A DNA stretch of 64,000 nucleotides from Melieria omissa (Eukaryota > Arthropoda > Insecta > Diptera > Ulidiidae). Below, one piece after another: positions 60,420-64,000 of the stretch (its first letter is position 1; the number at the start of each line of letters is the position of its first letter). Position numbers and translations under genes: made by a program. The notes beneath the pieces are model-generated. The model saw only the letters and a list, made by a program, of their open reading frames with translations. It did no database searches and was not told where the DNA came from. The stretch is taken from contig OZ020267.1 in the NCBI GenBank assembly GCA_963971225.1, forward strand, positions 85,177,648 through 85,241,647, written 5' to 3'.

Positions 60420-60878
60420 TAATCAGACCCATCATTCATTACCTATGGTTCTCATGTCTGGTGGCCAGCCATGGACAAAAAGAGCAACCAGAGCAATCTG
60501 GGGAGGGTGCAGAGACTTGCCACGATGGCGATCACGGGGGCGGCGAAAAGCGCTCCGCGAATGGCTCTGGAAATGTTTTTGCACCTTCCCCCAGTGGACC
60601 TGTTCGTAAAGGCCAGCGCAGCAAAGACAAACCTCAGATTGAGGGAGTCTAATCAGCTGAGGCCATGCGGCTACGGACATTCTAGCATTCTGAACGTTCT
60701 TATGACTAGCTCTACCGGACAAGGTATTTTAGATAAGGCCACTGATTTCCCGGTAAAGCGCAGTGACTTCGAATTGAAGATTCCCATTTACTATCCCTCC
60801 AGGGACAACTGGCAACAGCCCGAGATGGAAGATTCTGCAGGAGTCTACTTCACCGACGCACACTGGGGTAATATATAA
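60420..60878 (+). pseudogene. Non-LTR RT, part C with 4 bp insertion (U12)
   Basis: Carries the same TCAT gain as U8 (near 60431-60440), shifting the start out of frame. Confidence 0.85.
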
Positions 60879-60944
60879 GTAAAGTGGCGATTAATTCAAA
60901 AACGAAAAATAAAGATAGAGATATGTTTTTGGTACCGGGTTAAA

Positions 60945-61565
60945 GTGAATAATTCTGCATTAATACGTGAAAGAATTGTTGCGAAACACCAGGTATGCAT
61001 GATGCATATGCATGAAAATAAATCTAATTTCGATGGACCAGATGGTTGTCTATGTTACTGGATGGTTTTCAGTAAGGAACCCCTTAAATTTTCTAAAAGA
61101 AATTTCCGTGGCGGATCTGTGATGGTGTGGGGCGTATTTCAAAAACATGGAACGGTCGATTTTCGCTTCACGAGCTCAAGAATGGGCAGTACAGGATATA
61201 CTGGAGAGTTGGATCGCGGCCTTCTTCTATTTTGATTAGAAAATAGATATAAACCATATAATTTTATGCAAGATAACGCGGCCATTCATAAAAGTCGGCA
61301 AACAATAGGGTTTTAGAATATTGCTTTGGTCAAACTATGGACCGACCAACTTGTTCGCACGATTTGATCCCGATTGAAAATATGTGCGGAGTACTTGCCA
61401 GGCGTGTCTATGGGGAAAATGAAAATACAACTGTGTTGGGGACTTAAAAATTACTATTCTAAAGGAGTGGAGCCATCTGGAGCCCCAATTATCGGTTAAG
61501 CTTATAAATTACATGTGAAAACAGTTGTTTGATATTGAAAAGAAAGGGGCGGGTACCATTAATTA
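60945..61565 (+). pseudogene. Tc1-like transposase remnant (U12)
   Basis: Private Gly-to-Arg change in KRNFRGGSVMVWG (TTTCCGTGG near 61107). Confidence 0.82.
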
Positions 61566-62210
61566 CACTGTGCAAGTCGAAAATTCAGACATGGGGGGGA
61601 CTTACAGAGCGACTTTTCATAGGTTTACTGAGTTGAGATCCACCAGCCGTTTGGCTGGATTGGCTCTAGTTTAAGAGAAATCCGACTTTGAAGTTTGCTC
61701 ATGTCTGAATTTTTGAGGGTAAATTTCACGCACAGTGTTATTGATTCAACGTTTGTAAAACAAAAGTTGAAATCTATGTTAATGTCAACAAAAAAAACCC
61801 ATGTGTCTTATAATTTTGTTACGCTTGCAGCTACCTCAAATATTGCTCATTCCCACAAAAGCTAACGTTATGCTTAAAATTAAAACTGAAACTTCACAAA
61901 ATCATTCTGCGTTTTTGCTTTTCTAAAAAAAATTACTGTTTAGATTTGGCGAAGCTGCAAAGTGAAATTTTCTGAGTGTCTTATAATTATGTTACGCACC
62001 TTATACCTAATTAAAAAAAGTTAAGACCAAATTCTCATATTTCATAAGTCTACGAAGAAAAGTTATCTTTTGACCTTCATTTGCATGTATATATATATAA
62101 AAAAAAGTTCCCAAAAATCGCTAAATTTTGTATATTTCTATAAGAGCTTCAAAAAAAACTTCTTTTTTTGTCGCGTCCGTTTCATTGCATAATTGGTTGT
62201 TATCGAAATA

Positions 62211-62767
62211 CACTATGATCAATAAGTACCGGGACTGTGTCAAAAAAACAAAATTTTGTTATTCTTCTGGTAAATTTATTTTATCCCCTTCAAAATAAGC
62301 CCCATCTGAAGCAATACACATATGCCAACGCTTAATCCAATCGTCCATGCACTTCTGGTAAGCCGAAGCAGGTATGGCCTTCAGCTCTCGCGTCGCATTT
62401 TCTTTTATGACTCTCTTTCCACGACGCGGTAACTTGAATCGGGAGAACAGGAAAAAGTCACATGGTGCCATATCTGGAGAATAGGGAGCCTGATCGATGA
62501 TATTCACACTGTGTTTGTTCAAATAATCGCGAATAATGTGTGACAAAATTTCAAACAAATACGTTGATAAACAAAATTATCCATTGTAAAATTCGACGAA
62601 GTACAAAAAGTTGACTGACGCTAACAGCTGCCAAACAAAAACTAATGATGCAATCCCGCTCAAAATTTGACACAGATGTCAGTTAAGGTCCTACCTATTT
62701 TTTTACCTGCATCGGGCAACGGCGGACAATTTAAAATACACAGTCCCGGTACTTATTGATCATAGTG
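62211..62767 (-). mobile_element. Internally deleted mariner (U12/U13 junction)
   Basis: Phe in FSRFKLPRR, matching the U8 and U9 junctions. Confidence 0.88.
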
Positions 62768-62788
62768 TATATATAACATATCGACTTT

Positions 62789-63607
62789 TTGTGTTTCTTT
62801 CTTGCTTTTGGTGTAATTGAAAGCGCAGGCAATAAGGTCGAATGGGCAATAAGGTCGTTTGACCCCTACAAGTCCACGGGCCCTGATGGTATCAATCCAG
62901 CAATGCTACAACAAGCCGGAGACTGTATTCTGCAACCCCTAGTAAACATCTTTAAAGGATGCCTATTAAGAAATGTTGTTCCAAAGCAGTGGAGAGACGT
63001 CAAAGTATTTTTCAAACTGAAGGCAGGAAAGGCCAGCCACACTACGACTAAAGACTATAGACCTATCAGCCTCTCCTCATTTTTATTGAAAACGCTAGAG
63101 AGGCTGTTGGATAGATATATAGGAGACAACCGGGGACTATCTTCTGAACTCTGCAGGGCACAACACGCCTACCAACAGGGGAAGTCGGTAGACAGTGCAC
63201 TGCACAGCGTTGTGGACCCCATAGAGAATTCTTTGGCTTTAAAGGAGTACACAATGGCTGCCTTCCTCGATATAGAGGGGGCTTTCAACAATGTCACCAC
63301 TGAGGCCATAACAAGAGCACTTCGTGCATACAATGTGGAAAGCTTCGTTATCGATTGGGTTGAAACGATGCTGCAAGACAGGATAATCAACTCAACGATA
63401 GGACCGGCTTCCATCAAAAGGAGAGCCACAAGGGGAACACCCCAAGGGGGGTGCTATCCCCTCTTTTATAGCTGCTGGTAGCGGATGAGATTCTAAGAGC
63501 CTTTCAGAGAAGACGCATTAGAATAGTGGCCTATGCGGACGACATCGTCATCATGATACAAGGCAAATTTGTGCCTACTATCAGTGAATTGATCGAATCT
63601 TCATTAA
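62789..63607 (+). pseudogene. Non-LTR RT, part A (U13)
   Basis: Open to 63481, with the six-G frameshift and the TAG in the YADD frame. Confidence 0.9.
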
Positions 63608-64000
63608 CCTTTACCTGGCACAGGGGGTACCTACGAACCCCACGCGGTTTCTCGTCGATTTTTGATATCTAAATCTTCGAAATCTAAACTCGTAACGACA
63701 TCTATCTGTAGTGAAGGGATACACTTTTATACCTATGCCACTAGGATACCGCTGCTACCGTCAGTTCGTCTGTGGCAGTCGTAAAAGTAAGTTGGGGTGT
63801 GTAAGTCCCCCACTCGGCACTCAACGTCGGTTTTTCGTGAATTGTGTAATTTTCCGAAGTTTCCGAATTTTTCCTGAACGCCAATCTTCATTTTTCTAAA
63901 CTCTGACTATTTCACCCTTTGAAGGGGTATCTGAAGTTGATCTCTGATTTTTTTCTAAAAAGATATAATCAATATATTTTTTTTACAAGGATATTTGTCA
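63608..64000 (+). mobile_element. piggyBac-type MITE, cut by window end (U13)
   Basis: Left terminus and TTAA (63604-63607) present. The right subterminal repeats and right TTAA are outside the window. Confidence 0.8.

Larger units (their letters stand above)
57883..62767 (+). repeat. Array unit U12 (4,885 bp)
   Basis: Parts: RT-A 57904-58722, TTAA MITE 58723-59179, RT-B 59180-59489, long-IR MITE 59490-60419, RT-C 60420-60878, Tc1 60945-61565, TTA MITE 61566-61737, AT-rich 61738-62210, mariner 62211-62767. Near-twin of U8: it shares the 8 bp loss, the missing A, the 4 bp gain, AAATTACATG and the Phe mariner, but not the U8 11 bp deletion. Confidence 0.93.
62768..64000 (+). repeat. Array unit U13, partial (window edge)
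   Basis: RT-A 62789-63607 and most of the TTAA MITE are present; the rest lies beyond the window. GATACCG type, matching U9 as expected if U12-U13 copy U8-U9. Confidence 0.92.

Noticed and set aside
4713..64000. CRISPR or other short-spacer array
   Set aside because: The repeat period is 4.55-4.94 kb with transposon content. No 25-40 bp direct repeats with unique spacers occur.
4713..64000. rDNA array carrying R1/R2-type insertions
   Set aside because: The RT belongs to the broad Jockey/LOA/R1 group, but no rRNA sequence was recognised in any unit.

Overview
The window is non-coding, repeat-dominated eukaryotic DNA. It looks like an arthropod, most likely an insect. It holds remnants of mariner and Tc1-like transposases, a non-LTR retrotransposon of the Jockey/LOA/R1 group with an RNase H start, a Ty3/Gypsy element, a piggyBac-type TTAA element and several MITEs. 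I found no host gene, rRNA, tRNA, CRISPR array or prokaryotic operon. The species cannot be told from the sequence.

Region 1 (1-4104) is the array's left flank. Bases 1-711 look like part of an LTR, perhaps BEL/Pao, with a GTTTCC/GGAAAC-rich stretch. An A/C-rich leader follows and is split by an internally deleted Gypsy element on the minus strand (863-3929). That element has two ~412 bp LTRs, a broken gag with a zinc knuckle and integrase remnants, but no reverse transcriptase. Bases 4107-4712 are a fold-back mariner derivative.

Region 2 (4713-64000, continuing past the window) is a head-to-tail array of twelve complete units and one partial unit (U1-U13). Ten units are 4.87-4.94 kb and two (U3, U4) are 4.55 kb. 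Each unit is a stack of nested transposons in the same order: (1) RT part A of a non-LTR retrotransposon; (2) a ~456 bp piggyBac-type MITE inserted at TTAA; (3) RT part B; (4) a 930-973 bp MITE with ~440 bp inverted arms, CACAGTGCAAC termini and TAA target duplication; (5) RT part C, ending at the start of RNase H; (6) a decayed Tc1-like transposase; (7) a 172 bp MITE with CACTGTGC termini and TTA duplication, sitting in the Tc1 stop codon; (8) ~470 bp of AT-rich DNA with Tc1-like end motifs; (9) an internally deleted mariner on the minus strand. Removing each of the three MITEs with one copy of its target duplication rejoins the interrupted frame exactly, so the order of nesting can be read.

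Nothing in the array can encode a working transposase or reverse transcriptase. Shared frameshifts and stops show that decay preceded amplification. Unit variants record the array's history. U1 and U2 are the most divergent (edge). U3 and U4 share a private ~336 bp deletion. U5-U13 are nearly identical and share a further stop codon. U8 and U12 share five private markers, suggesting a four-unit (~19.5 kb) higher-order duplication. The junction mariners look like hybrids made by recombination between two mariner copies, which would explain how the array began.
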